A program made the position numbers and the translations under genes. A stretch of DNA of 64,000 bases from Pyronema omphalodes (taxonomy: Eukaryota > Ascomycota > Pezizomycetes > Pezizales > Pyronemataceae), in contig JAJJXM010000014.1 in assembly GCA_024516155.1 (NCBI GenBank), forward strand, positions 248,001 to 312,000, written 5' to 3'. Position 1 is the stretch's first letter. Each line of letters begins with the position of its first letter. Shown here piece after piece: positions 12,744 through 24,399 of the stretch. The notes beneath the pieces were generated by a model. The model was given only the letters and a program-made list of their open reading frames with translations, did not search any database and had not been told where the DNA came from.

Positions 12744-13416
12744 GGTCTCAAACGAAAAGCATATAATAACATTGGGTAGATTTTGAACGCATAGGTAGAT
12801 ATATGGCGTGACGGGCGATGCTATGAAATATTTATAAGCGTAAGATATCTAGATGGAAGATATTAGAATGTAGAGGGGAAAAAACATAACTATAAACTTG
12901 ATTGGTCCATGTTTTGGCTCTAGCATGCTTGAGTACACGATCCCTCTCACCTTTTGACATGCGTGGTTGAAGTTGCGCTCTAGGCTGATATACTAATCTT
13001 TCAGAACTAAATTGAAATCTATTACCAATAACTGAAACTAAGATATGAAAATCATGGACTCTATAGCTGTAACATATCACGATCCTCGTAAAGAAAAAAC
13101 AATGGAGTAAAAACCCATAACTAGAAATTACAATCCCCAATTCCTAAAATAAAGGTCATTATTCAGGTAACCATGCTAGTGCACCACCACCAGGTATCTT
13201 TCCTTCTCCCCACTGAAGACGGCAACCTACATCCTCCCCTGCAAGTTGCATCCCGTTTCCGCTGCTCGCTCAGTTTCCCATCCTATTCTCCAACGCTCTC
13301 CACACCCCACCAGTCCGACCATCAAATTCTCCAATGAACGCCCAATCCCCAAATCCTCGGGCCATCCTTGCTCTTCATCCATCCAAAGAAACGGTAGAAC
13401 GTAGCAAAATCTCCTC
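12744..13416. other. Intergenic, one suggestive minus open frame
   Basis: A minus frame at about 12905-13000 reads 'MSKGERDRVLKHARAKTWTN', which looks protein-like. It could be a 3' exon of the cysteine-rich gene upstream on the same strand, but I found no splice path that joins them convincingly. Otherwise nothing is recognised. Confidence 0.35.
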
Positions 13417-13611
13417 CTAATGAACTCCCTTTGGCGTTTCGCTCTCGTAACACACCCCACAAACTTGGATACTACATTCGTTGCAGCGTTTCATAGTGTT
13501 CTTATCGCGTCGATTACAGAAATCGCATTTTGCCGTTGCGACATCTATACGAGTGAAACTTCCTTGAGGACAAGAGGAGGTGCTCATTGTGCTGGGAGTC
13601 GGTGATGGCAT
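13417..13611 (-). CDS. Small cysteine-rich zinc-binding-like protein
   Basis: From the ATG at 13611 (a second ATG follows eight codons later) this encodes about 64 residues. A Ser/Thr/Pro-rich start is followed by six cysteines spaced CX2C-X10-CX2C-X4-CX2C ('KCDFCNRR', 'RCNECSIQVCGVC'). This is the pattern of a small treble-clef or ZZ-like zinc site found in short uncharacterised fungal proteins. The longer open frame upstream starts at a non-ATG codon, so I chose the ATG. Family members often continue past the cysteines, so a downstream exon (toward 13230) may be missing from this model. The function is unknown. Confidence 0.45.
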   Translation of the reverse strand: MPSPTPSTMSTSSCPQGSFTRIDVATAKCDFCNRRDKNTMKRCNECSIQVCGVCYESETPKGVH

Positions 13612-16600
13612 GATGCTAGAGGTTATGTGTTCGAGGTGTGTAGGTTGTTGAGGAGCTGAGGAGAAGAGAAAGAGGGGATGGCTTATCGAAGATGAGAGAC
13701 GATGAGCTGATTGAAACTGATGTCTCAAAGTAGAAGACAGACGGGAGGTAAGCTAGTGAAGCGCTATGTTTCGGTTTTGCACGTAGTGTAACAGCAGATG
13801 CAAGAGCGGGTTTATCGGTGTGAAGGTTCGGTAGGATAGGTGTTGATTTATAGATAATTCTCGGGCGTTATGCCGTTATGTTTGAGCCGGCCACAGTTGG
13901 AATGATGTTTCGTAACTTTTGACTCTAGGATTAAAGAAACGCTTCGAGAATTGGTTGTGTGTAGGCAGAAATACAAAATTGATTGTTGGGTTATATCTTG
14001 AATGCGAATGGAACTAAAGAAGCTTGGGAATTTTATGCAGTAATCCTGATCCTGATTCTAATGTTGATATTGGCTGATAATTTTTGGGGAAGGGAAAATT
14101 GGTTCCTTATAAATACGTATTTACTGATGTTCGAAGCTTCCATAACTAGCATTCAATATCCCGCTCACGCCACTTCAAATAGCCATGTTTTTTTCTCCCA
14201 AAACAAGACGCAAGAAAAAAGATGTGACTACCAGAATGGAAAGCTAGTCCCCTGATTTCCTTCATTCCCTGTGCAGCGGTTTGTGTCGTGCTCATTCGTG
14301 TATCCGTCGCCAGTGGAGTGTTCCATTGGCCGTTAGTTTTTCAGGGACATTGAATTCGGGAAGATGCGAAAATCGCCTGACTACCTGAGCATCCTGGATA
14401 TCTATTCTAGTCGGCGGTCGATAGAAGCTGTCGGTCTCTTGCGTACCATGTAACATTAAAGGTTGGCAGCTTGGGTAACAGTGTCGAAGCAGTTGATAGC
14501 TTCGGTGACACCAGATCGTTCGAAAACATGGCATTCTCGTGGAACAGAAAAATTGTTGATGCATTAGTGGTTCCATAAGGTACCTCGGGATCTGAAGCAT
14601 GGTTGTACCCCAGCCCCGTCAGAGCGTCGTTCGAGGGTGTAGGGAATGCTCTCAGAAAGAAATGAAGGTATGAATAGAAGACAAAAAGACAACGTCAAGA
14701 ATAAACTTCATCCCCCAGAATGATGTGGTTCGTTTTCTTCCGGATCCATGACAGCCTAGAGTTTCAGATGTGAATGTCCGTTGTTATGGAAGGGGTAACA
14801 GCACTCATATATGATGTACTTCAGAACATTTATCTGAGTGCCGAAGTACCTGTCGCGGCTGAGGCCCAAGGGCAAAGAGATAAGGCTCTATTGATGAATT
14901 ATATCTTCCTGCTCATTGTCCGCAGAAGTGTCTTCCACCACGTTGTGAAAGTTCGATCTCCATCAATTGTAAAGCCATCGTGCCGTAATCTTTCCATCAG
15001 ATGCATGACTGCCCCTTCGGCGACTGGCTTACCTCCAGCTTCCCGTAATGTACGTATCCGCAACTGACAAGCCGTTTTGTTTCCTAGCTTCTCAACCGTA
15101 TTCAATGCATGACAATATTTCCCAGGATAGCCCAAGTAATTCTAGAACTTCATCTCATGTTTTCAACTCCTTGACAAACGATATCTGATAACTGCCCCTG
15201 GGAAGAAATCTGATGTAAGTGAGGATGTATCAACCCGACCGTTCAACTTAAAACCTGTAGCATTGCGACATTGCAATGTAACAGATGTGAATGTCCGTTT
15301 TTAGAGCAACCTAATTGGTGATGTCAACAAACAAATTTATTCAACTGCCGATGATAGTTAACCACCCTGGAAAAACCAAAGGTTTGCGCATTACGTCATG
15401 TATTCAGTTATTACGGCTTGTATTATTGCAATGAAGGCCGCATCGCCGCACGTAATATTCTTTTCTCAAAGATCTTAAATTGCTAATTGTGTTTGATTGA
15501 CTTATTCTGGATGTATCACAATCGTCGCCGGCTCAGCTGCGCTAGATTACTATCGGCAAATTCACAGCGCAGCTGGATTGAGATGGCTGCTTGCATTGGG
15601 AGATTATAATAACCACTCATTATCGTCCGGTTTCTCTAGGTCCCTTACTGGACTCCCCGAGCTCCCCGGGCCTAACTTGGATATTGTGTGACAGAAGCCG
15701 TCAATGTTCTTTTCGATGTATTTGATATTCCGAAGAATGGGATGATAAGGGCTCGTAGAGCTCTTGCCCCGCGTAGAAATAAGCTTTGCTGTCCCGGAAA
15801 TGGAAATTTGATCATCGCCTGACAATTTGCCATATGGAGACGCCAGCTTGAAAAGCCATTGAGAAGTCTTATGTATGTGACTAACAAGGGTTGACCCAGA
15901 AGGTTTAGAATGCTCGTTCTGTGAATTGCTTCATACTATTCTAGAATGTGATTCCACAATTTGGAATAACGTGTCTGGAGACAGAAGGATCGTGGTTGGT
16001 GCTTGTGTCTTAACAGTGTATCCTGTTACCCCGAACCCCGGGGTGTATTTGTAGACTTTGTGCATTGATAACTGTAGTTAGCCGTCGGAAACGTCTAAAC
16101 AGGATATACAGAGCATAAGTCTGCACTCCGGCCCGAAAGATCCGGCATGAATATGTGTAAGAGTTGTGGGAGACCTGACAGTAAATGGCTGAAGGATTGA
16201 ATGGGGAATTGTATATTCGAAGAGGAACGATCCTCTGACACGCAACAGTTGCAGAGAATCATATCTGGCACTTCACCGGTCAACTGCCAGTTTCAACGAC
16301 GCGTCTCGTATGGTTGACTCAGGTTGTTCCAGCATCAATTAATATGGGTATCAAAAGTCAAATCAAGGATTCACAGTCAGGTTAAAGCTCCCCAATAGTG
16401 TTCCCTGAGGAATTGACATCTGTCAAGGCAACAACTTTGTCGGATTCGTCCAATATGCCTGTGTTACAGTGCCATTGACACCTTTCCGGCCCTGTATAAC
16501 AGAAGGCCTGAGGTATCATCGTGTAAACCTAGAATCGCTCATCAGGCAACATTCGTCACCCTGGACATGAAACAAGATCAGGGGCTGACAGAATCCAAGT

Positions 16601-17358
16601 AGGGCTTAGATTTAAGGGCTACTAATATGCGTTCGAGACCGGCGTAGGAGGAGTAATCCAAGGTAAGCAGAGCTTTTTACTCCGTATCTGCCGCTGCCAG
16701 CGCAAGATAATCGGACGAGGGCCTGGAAGCTCGCTCATCGAGCATCCACGACCAGGACCATCCAGAGTGCTGCCGGAGGTGACATTCCAAAGATAATGGA
16801 AAAGATTCCGACTAAATTCTCTCCGTCCGAGTGCGTACCGAAAGGAATATCATGTCCTGTTTCATCCCGTAGAGACTTCCGAAATTAGACAATTTCTAAT
16901 GTAAGATACCGGAACTCTCGAGATGGAAATTTGGTTTCTGCCGGATCCTTTCTCTTGATTATAGCAATGCCGGTGATTGATACGGTTGATTAGTCGTGCC
17001 CCGCCTTTCCCCCGTCATCTCGATCGACGCGAAAGACGACAGCTCTTCTAGATTGGCGGAAGCTGGGTAACGCGACGAGCTTTTAGTGCGTGTGACCCCA
17101 GCCAGCCTGACAGCAGCTCGGGGACGAGGCTGACAAAGCACGTAGGTTAGTCCAGGATTGGTCAAGGGTACGGATAGATCCGATCTCCATCATCCGGATT
17201 ACAATTATTCCGATTTGTTCAGATAAAACATCACCCCGCGTCGCACCACACCCCGCCATTACTTTCGCTCCGTCACTCATTTTGGTGGAGCCTTACGCAT
17301 ACGCCACAACACCGTATCGGCAACAGCAATTCCAGCACTACGATTGTCACCTACAGCG
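13612..17358. other. Long stretch without a recognised gene
   Basis: Several open frames of 60-100 codons occur on both strands. The most protein-like is minus 14899..15135 (rich in Lys, Arg and Glu), but its first codon is not ATG and I do not recognise it. An 18-bp direct repeat (CAGATGTGAATGTCCGTT) occurs at 14765-14782 and 15282-15299. The last 300 bases hold the COX15 promoter. Decayed elements or an unrecognised multi-exon gene remain possible. Confidence 0.4.
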
Positions 17359-18816
17359 ATGTCGTTTTCTTCACGGTTCCTGAGAAGTGCGAAGCCTTTG
17401 CTTAACACCAAACTCTTCCCGACCCGGACCTGCACTGGCGCATCATCACTACGAAACCTCTCCCCTACCTTCAGCTCAATTGTCGCAAAGAACAGAACCA
17501 CCTTCGCTCGCTCCTTCTCCTCCACTCTCAAAACCCGTCAATCTGCCGCCCCAACTCTTGGAAACCTCGCCGACTCCATCACTGCGCAACAGGCCGGAAA
17601 GGCTGCACGCTCATGGCCCGAGATATCCGACAAAAAGGTTGGATACTGGTTAATGGGTTCTGCGACCCTTGTCTTTGGAATCGTTGTTCTAGGAGGTCTT
17701 ACTCGTCTCACTGAGTCCGGCCTCTCTATTACCGAATGGAAGCCCGTAACCGGTTCCATTCCCCCTCTCAGCCACGATGACTGGATGTCCGAATTTAACA
17801 AATACCGCGACTCCCCGGAATACCGCATTCTAAACCCCAACATGACTCTCGAAGAGTTCAAATTCATCTACTTCATGGAATGGTCACACCGTCTTTGGGG
17901 CCGCGCAATCGGCCTCTCCTTCGTCCTTCCTGCTGTCTACTTCACCGTCCGCCGCAAGGTTACTCCCAAGGTCGCCCTTCGCCTGCTAGGTATCTCCGGT
18001 ATGATTGGTTTCCAGGGCTTCATCGGATGGTGGATGGTCAAATCAGGACTCCGTGATGACTTATTCGCCGAACCCGGTGCTCACCCTCGAGTTTCCCAGT
18101 ACCGTCTTACCGCCCATCTTGGAGCCGCATTCACCGTCTATGCCGCCATGCTATGGTCAGGTCTCGATATCCTCCGGGAAAATAAGCTCCTTGCCAAACC
18201 TGAATTGGCACTAGAGAGCATGAAATCTCTTTCTGCTCCCCAGCTCCGCGTGTTCCGTGGTTTAGTTGGACTTCTTGTTGCTATGGTTTTCACCACTGCC
18301 ATGACTGGAGGTTTAGTTGCCGGTTTGGACGCTGGATTGATTTACAACGAATTTCCCAAAATGGGAACTGGATACATGCCACCTAAGTCCGAGATGTTCA
18401 ACAAGTTCTACTCTCACACCGATGATGATTCCGATCTTATCTGGAGAAACATGTTGGAGAACCCTACCACTGTCCAGTTCCAACACAGAGTCATGGCTAT
18501 GAGCACTTTCACAGCTATCTTGTTGACTTTCTTGTACTCGAGATTCAACCCTAAGGTCGCCGCCGTTATGCCGAAGGGTGTTAAGAGTGGAATGACTGGA
18601 GTTATGCATTTGGCTATGCTACAGGTTGCGCTCGGAATCTCTACGCTAATTTACATGGTCCCCACTCATCTTGCTGCTACTCACCAGGCTGGTGCCTTGG
18701 CTTTGTTGACTGGATCTATTGTCCTCGGACACAAGGTGTGGCTTCCCAAGGCTGCTGCACGGATCGCTGCACAGAGGATTCAGGCGGCTTCTCAGAAGGC
18801 TATCAAGAGCGCATAA
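17359..18816 (+). CDS. COX15: Heme A synthase Cox15
   Basis: A single exon encodes 485 residues, close to the yeast protein length. The first 60-80 residues are rich in Arg/Ser with few acids ('SSRFLRSAKPLLNTKLFPTR'), a mitochondrial presequence. The membrane domain follows, with conserved pieces 'LGGLTRLTESGLSITEWKP', 'EWSHRLWGRAIG', 'RLTAHLGAAF', 'FQHRVMAM' and 'THQAGALALL'; these contain the histidines expected to bind heme. Cox15 oxidises the heme O methyl group to a formyl group in the inner mitochondrial membrane, giving heme A for cytochrome c oxidase. I chose the ATG at 17359; the longer open frame starts five codons upstream at TTG. The gene is intronless. Confidence 0.96.
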   Translation: MSFSSRFLRSAKPLLNTKLFPTRTCTGASSLRNLSPTFSSIVAKNRTTFARSFSSTLKTRQSAAPTLGNLADSITAQQAGKAARSWPEISDKKVGYWLMGSATLVFGIVVLGGLTRLTESGLSITEWKPVTGSIPPLSHDDWMSEFNKYRDSPEYRILNPNMTLEEFKFIYFMEWSHRLWGRAIGLSFVLPAVYFTVRRKVTPKVALRLLGISGMIGFQGFIGWWMVKSGLRDDLFAEPGAHPRVSQYRLTAHLGAAFTVYAAMLWSGLDILRENKLLAKPELALESMKSLSAPQLRVFRGLVGLLVAMVFTTAMTGGLVAGLDAGLIYNEFPKMGTGYMPPKSEMFNKFYSHTDDDSDLIWRNMLENPTTVQFQHRVMAMSTFTAILLTFLYSRFNPKVAAVMPKGVKSGMTGVMHLAMLQVALGISTLIYMVPTHLAATHQAGALALLTGSIVLGHKVWLPKAAARIAAQRIQAASQKAIKSA

Positions 18817-20675
18817 AGGCGGAAACTTGAGGCAGTGACGAGAAGTGTGAGAGGGTTTAGAGGGATGTACGATACGAAAAATGGGCTGTAATGGTGTGAT
18901 TTGGGATTTAGATTATGTATTGCTAGATGGGATTGGTACGTTGTGTGTTTTGGCGTTCTTTTGTGTGTTTTTTGCACAATAATTTAGCGATACGTTGCTC
19001 CGCTCTTAGATGTGAAAAGTACCTATTTGACTTTTTAATGGGATATTTTAATCTCCAATATTTATGAAAATTTTTGTGTCAAAATTGCATAGCGACCTAC
19101 CAAACTCCATACACTAAAAATGTAAGAATGCGGGTGTATTACATGTGATAAATAACGGGCAATATGGCTGAGCTAACAATAATAAGCAACCGTGGGAATC
19201 ATTTGCACCATAGTAGATGGTGATAATTATTATTCGCCGACCTATTTTCTCAACTTTATATCATTAGGTTGAAAATGCTTCGTGTATCACACACCCTGCA
19301 TCCATATCCACGTAGTTGCACCATTCTCAAGTTTTTGCAGGCCCCAATGTATAAACCACACAACAATATTTCGACTTGAATTCAGCACTCTTGATGTCAA
19401 ATATCCGACCGAAATCTCCACCTTAATTAGCTCCGCGCCCGCGGCTGTGGTTCCGCCTTACAAGTAGATAACATCACATCCAACCACCAGGTCGTGCGAT
19501 CCGAGGCCGGGAGGGGGAAATTCTAGCGACATGAAGAAGACAACCGATAAAGTACACTTTCCCTTCTCCATGAAGCTTTGGTTTTGGTCTTTTTATTTTA
19601 GGCCCAATACTGAAATCGCCAATGGAGATCGCCTATGCTATGTTGATACAGAAGAATTTCTGATCCGGATCAATGAAGTATGTAGTTTGCATTGCGGTGG
19701 GTTGAAACAGTAGCCACTGGGTGTTAAATACACCCACTTGGATTCTATTTCTCTGTATTCTTGTCAGTTTCGTGGCTATCAGCAAAGTATATCCAGAGTC
19801 TATGCACCGTAAGTTTTGCGTATTTTGTAACTACTAACTTGTATTCACCCCAGATCCCCCCACCTACAGAGTTATGAACATACAAGACCATGGTTAGCTG
19901 ATGATTAATACCATCCATTGGGAAATAAAATTGTACCCAAGTCTCGCCTAAAGCACACATATACACTGCCCAGTCTATAAATAGCATACTCTGATACCGC
20001 ATACATAATCCATGGCCGATTCACCCGGTTCATCAACTTCCAACCCCTCCGAGTCAACCCCAGTTTGACATAACTAAAAATAACCCCCTAGAGGTTCTCT
20101 TGCCCAAAACCAGTTATCCCCAACACTATTTACTTGTATCCAGTGCAAAAAGCAGAAGAAAGCGAAGCTTGTCGCTATTCGTAATGGAAACTGGGACTAG
20201 GTGCTTGGTAATGGGTACTGTTATGGAATTATTTTATCAAGACAGTGATCTGTTGAGTTGGGTTTGGTATCGGATGAGATGAAAGGGGTATATATGCTGC
20301 AGTCGGATGCTGCAGTCGGGAAAATCGAAGGGGGAGGTTGGGATGAATATGATGAAACAAGCATACTGAAATGTGTAAAATGACGAGAAGAATATACCGG
20401 ACGTCTCACAAATCGCGGAGATCGATGTGTGACTATTATTCAAGATTAGTACTTCAGCTTAAGAATAAATCGTTTTGAATCCAGGCAGCCTATATTTTAC
20501 ATCTTTTCCCATTTCTACCATCCAGCAAGCTGCGTGGCGCCTTGTCAATAGTTAATTCATCACCCTAGCCCTAACTTCAGAACCCCTGCATCATACCCCT
20601 GCACCACATCGCGTCGCTAATGTCCCAAGACTCCCGACACGTTGTCCGTCCGCTCTCTCACTTCAACGCGCAACA
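18817..20675. other. Intergenic, no gene recognised
   Basis: The COX15 3' flank is followed by AT-rich sequence and then the RAP1 promoter. Short ATG-initiated frames at 19531..19713 (plus) and 19745..20002 (minus) have no recognisable features. No RNA gene is seen. Confidence 0.5.
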
Positions 20676-22995
20676 ATGGTCGTCATAACGCAGGAAGGAA
20701 ATTTATCGGCGCCACTAACCAATGGATTATTTCAGGACCTCAGCTTTTGGGTTTCCTTGACAGTGCCTGGTCAGAGTAAGATCATTGACCTCATTAAGGT
20801 CTGTTGCACCTGTTCTACACGGATCTGAACACGGCACTAACGAAGTACGATAATGTAGAAAAATGGCGGAACTGTCACCCGTGCCGAACGAGACGCAACA
20901 TATCTCCTCGTCAATCATGAAAAACCCCCATTACGAAATCATTTACATGACCCTAAAATGTTTGACCTTTTACGTTAAGGAAACTAGAAATCTGAAATCG
21001 ATGTCCTAACTGAAAAATGTTATTATTAGATCTGTCTTCTCATACCGCTTCGTTTTAGACTCTGTTGCTTCATCTAGGCTTCAAGACGAGTCGGAGTATA
21101 TTGTGTCACTTGATGTAGCGTCGGTAACAAAAACTACCTCTACGAAGAATAGGACGAAGTCTACGGCGAAACCCGTTGGATTACCCAAACGCGCGTATGT
21201 TTCGCTGACCCTCCAAGATTTATCCCAGGTTTGTTGTGACTGATAACTGAATAGAAAAGTCATGTTCACCCTCGAAGATGATCTGATCCTACTTCGAAAG
21301 TTATCGCAACCTGGAACGAAGTTGTCTGGATATAAAGTCTACGAAGAGCTTGCAGATGAGTATCCGTCGCATACCGTGCATGGCTGGCGCGGAAGATGGG
21401 TCGATCACTTCTCCAAACTTGAGCCGGGTACACCTGAAGGATGGTTGAGGGAGCTTAGCGGTGATATCGAAGAGGAGAGATGGGAGGAGGAGCAGGAGGA
21501 GGAGGAGGGGGAGGAGGGGGAGGAGGAGGAGGATGAGGGGGGAGAGGTTGTGGTCGATGATGAATCAGAAGAACTCGAGCAGGATGAACCTCTGGATGTC
21601 GAATTTGAAGAACAAGAAGCACTCTCGACAATTCCAGGCCCCCGAAAGTCTCTCGACAAAGGCAAAGCTAAATCTATCGATCAAGGCCAATCTAGGCAAT
21701 ATCAACGCTCAGCCCAACCATCCTCCCGACAAACCCCCAAAGCCCGTATCTCAGAGCCAATTGGACGACAACCCGACACTAAAAAGATACGCACCATTCG
21801 TCCAGACGCCCGACAAGTTTCCCGCACTCGGCTGTCCGAGCCCATTCTCCCCAGTCCTAGGCCCCAAACATCTGTACCAGTACAATCCATCACTGGCTCA
21901 GCGAGCTCGGCTCCCCACAGGAAACCCAATTTAATCCGAAAGACCAGCCCAAATCGAGAGAATGGGGATCATCAAGCAGCAATGAAGCACGGCGCAGCTC
22001 CGTCTTCTTCAGCTCCAATCCGCCGGGTGGAATCTGAACCACAGCTACAGAATTTTCAGCGGAAAACCCTTCCACTTGCTTCGCCTTCACCTCGGAAATC
22101 TTTACCGGTCCGACCCGAGGCTTCTATATCACCAAGGAAATCGTTACCTAGTGTCCCTTCCTCTAGACCTCAACCTTCGGTGCCTTCAAGGAAATCCTCC
22201 CTTGATGCACCACCATCCTATAGCCAGCCCCAGCACCATATATCTCCCTCAACACCCGAGAAATATAAACGAAAAGTCAGGATCTCAGACTTTGTTGACG
22301 AAATCCCAGCTACTCCAACGAGGGGTGATAACCCGCACAAGCGTCAAAGAAAGGAAGCGAGTCCGGAGTTAAGTTTATCGACTGAGAGCAGGGCTTCGTT
22401 ACAAGAGGATTCCGACAACGAGCCGCTGCATTATGATGAGGAGGAGCTCGAGGCTATGGATGATTCGGAAACACATATACCATTATACAAGCCAACTGCC
22501 ATAGGGTCTAACCAAACCCCTCCGTCAAACCAACAAGCCGTCTACCCCCCTTCATCACGAGAGACCACGCCCCCACCGGATAGTCTCCTTGACCCCCTAC
22601 CTCTTCCTTTCCTTTCTCCGGAGTCGGAATATGATTCCAGTACCGATGACCCTCTGGCTGATATAGCCATGCTTCGCCGCAAGTACCCGACATTGACAGA
22701 GCGATGTTTCTGGTGGGCAGTGGAGAAAACTGGTAATGATAGGGATTTGACGTTGGAGGTAGTCAAGGAGTGGATGGAACACAAGAGGTTATTGGATCAT
22801 CCGAGAGTTTGGACAATGGCGGATGATCTGGCTGTAAGAGGGAACGATGTGAGAGCGATTGAAGATGTTATTGAGCGTAGGGGGGGAAAGGAGTTTGACA
22901 GGTGGATGACATGGCTTAATAGTAAGGCGAAAATAATAGCGGAAAGAGAGGCGGATAAGAAGCTGCGGAACGGAAATGGGCGGAGAAGTGAGTAG
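20676..22995 (+). CDS. RAP1: Telomere-binding protein Rap1 (shelterin subunit)
   Basis: Four exons, 20676..20798, 20859..20959, 21030..21194 and 21255..22995, encode about 709 residues; introns are 60, 70 and 60 nt. Exons 1-3 make a BRCT domain (about residues 18-95: 'LFQDLSFWVSLTV', 'NGGTVTRAERDATYLLVNH', 'YRFVLDSVASSRLQDESEY'). A Rap1-type Myb domain follows at 132-185 ('FTLEDDLILLRKL', 'YKVYEELADEYPSHTVHGWR'). Next are a highly acidic run (about 205-250), a long Ser/Pro-rich linker, and the Rap1 C-terminal domain at about 595-690, ending in 'VWTMADDLAVRGNDVRAIED'. BRCT-Myb-RCT is the order of Rap1/TERF2-interacting proteins, which sit on telomeres with a TRF-like partner. The exon 2 donor (GTTTGA) was chosen to keep phase; the GTATGT donor at 21195 is strong. 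Confidence 0.88.
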
Positions 22996-23130
22996 ATTGG
23001 CAAGGAGGCGGAGAATACCATTTCATGTATTGAAGAAATTGGTTTACTTATTAATTTAGCTACGGATGATTCCTGTTCGATTTGATTTGATTTCAATACA
23101 TGAAATGGTATTCTCCGCCTTCTTGTCAAT
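22996..23130. repeat. 39-bp inverted repeat directly after the RAP1 stop
   Basis: The left arm, 22996-23034, starts at the base after the RAP1 stop codon; the right arm is 23092-23130, with a 57-bp loop. The arms differ at only two positions, and both differences leave G-U pairs if the plus strand is transcribed, so the mRNA 3' end could form a nearly uninterrupted 39-bp stem. It may be a 3'-end structure, a source of small RNA or a fold-back element. Confidence 0.8.
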
Positions 23131-24399
23131 CTGTTCGTTGAGTTGTATATGGTGAACTATCAGTCGGATCGAATCCAAGGTCAAATTTATCTTTGATTTC
23201 GTGTCTTTGAGCTTTTGTTTTCGTAATGCAACCGTGATCTTCGGCCAGCTTGACTGCATTGCCTTGATATATTCAGAATTTCACCGTCATTTTCGCCAAC
23301 TGGTGCTGATTAACCTTTCTCCGCTCATACTTTTTATTTGCACTATCTTCAGCCTGCCTTAGATGGTGGCGCTAGTTCCACTTAGTATCGATATGCGCTT
23401 TTCAACTTTTATTTTCTTCAATTGCCCGAGAAACTCGGGTCTATCGAGTGATATGCTATGACTAGCCCTCCAACCGCGACCCCACACATGTTTCGAACAC
23501 GTTCGAGTCCGAGTTTCCATATTTCGGTCTCAGACTTGTTTAAATTCCTCTTCTCCGTAATTTAATTTTCTGTATCGGAATAAGTCCAAAAGCTAAACCG
23601 AATAAGTATTTTCTTTTTTTATGTGAATCATGGCGATTGGAGAGAGATGTACCCGGTGTCGTGACGCGAAGCTTTAATGTTTCTATCCAATGTTGTTTTG
23701 TAAATCCCGAGCTTTGTACTGTATGTAGTGCTAGTGGCTGTATACAGCTGCTGAAAGTGTTGAAAGTCGCCTAGAGAGCTCTGGTGCCTTAGGCTTAGCC
23801 ACACTTAGGGCTCAGGACTCGCACATGAACACACTTAGGGCTGTGGTGATTTATACAGGGAGGTGGAGTTTCTACATTGGGTATATCTCTTTCTGTAGAT
23901 CGATCGCGTAGACTTGGGTTATTACCGTATTCAATCGATTGTGTTCTCTACCGTGAACTGTATTTTATGGATTACTATGGATATTTCTGATGTTTCTCCG
24001 GGATCCGTTTTACCCTTACGTCCGTTTAGCTATCCCACCGTTGGAATGTGACTGTGTTCGAGTCGAGTCTCATGGTTTTGGGTTATCTGTGGCTTCAGCT
24101 GTGAATAACGCGTTTAATTCCGTGTAGCGTTTACTTCCGTGCAGCGTTTCCCTCAGTGCCTACAATTTTATTAACTGCGCGGTAACATCTTAGTTTGCTC
24201 AAATTTTGTTCCTCCACCTATCCAACTCCAACCTCTCTTCACCGAAACTTTGTACCCGACCTCGATCAAGCCTCACAATTTATTCTGTCTATTTTATTTT
24301 CATTTTTCGCATAATTCAACTGTTTTCTATTTTACTGTCTATTATCACATATCCGGACATCTTCCCCCCACTTGGTCATTAATCGATTTCAATCCAACC
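23131..24399. other. Intergenic, no gene recognised
   Basis: This is the promoter and probable 5' UTR of the amidoligase gene. CACACTTAGGGCT occurs twice between 23800 and 23845, and a degenerate TTCCGTGYAGCGTTT repeat lies near 24117-24150. The frame open upstream of 24400 contains no ATG. Confidence 0.5.

Noticed and set aside
17083..17280. Minus ATG frame divergent from COX15
   Set aside because: It is short, has no recognisable feature, and lies in the COX15 promoter region.
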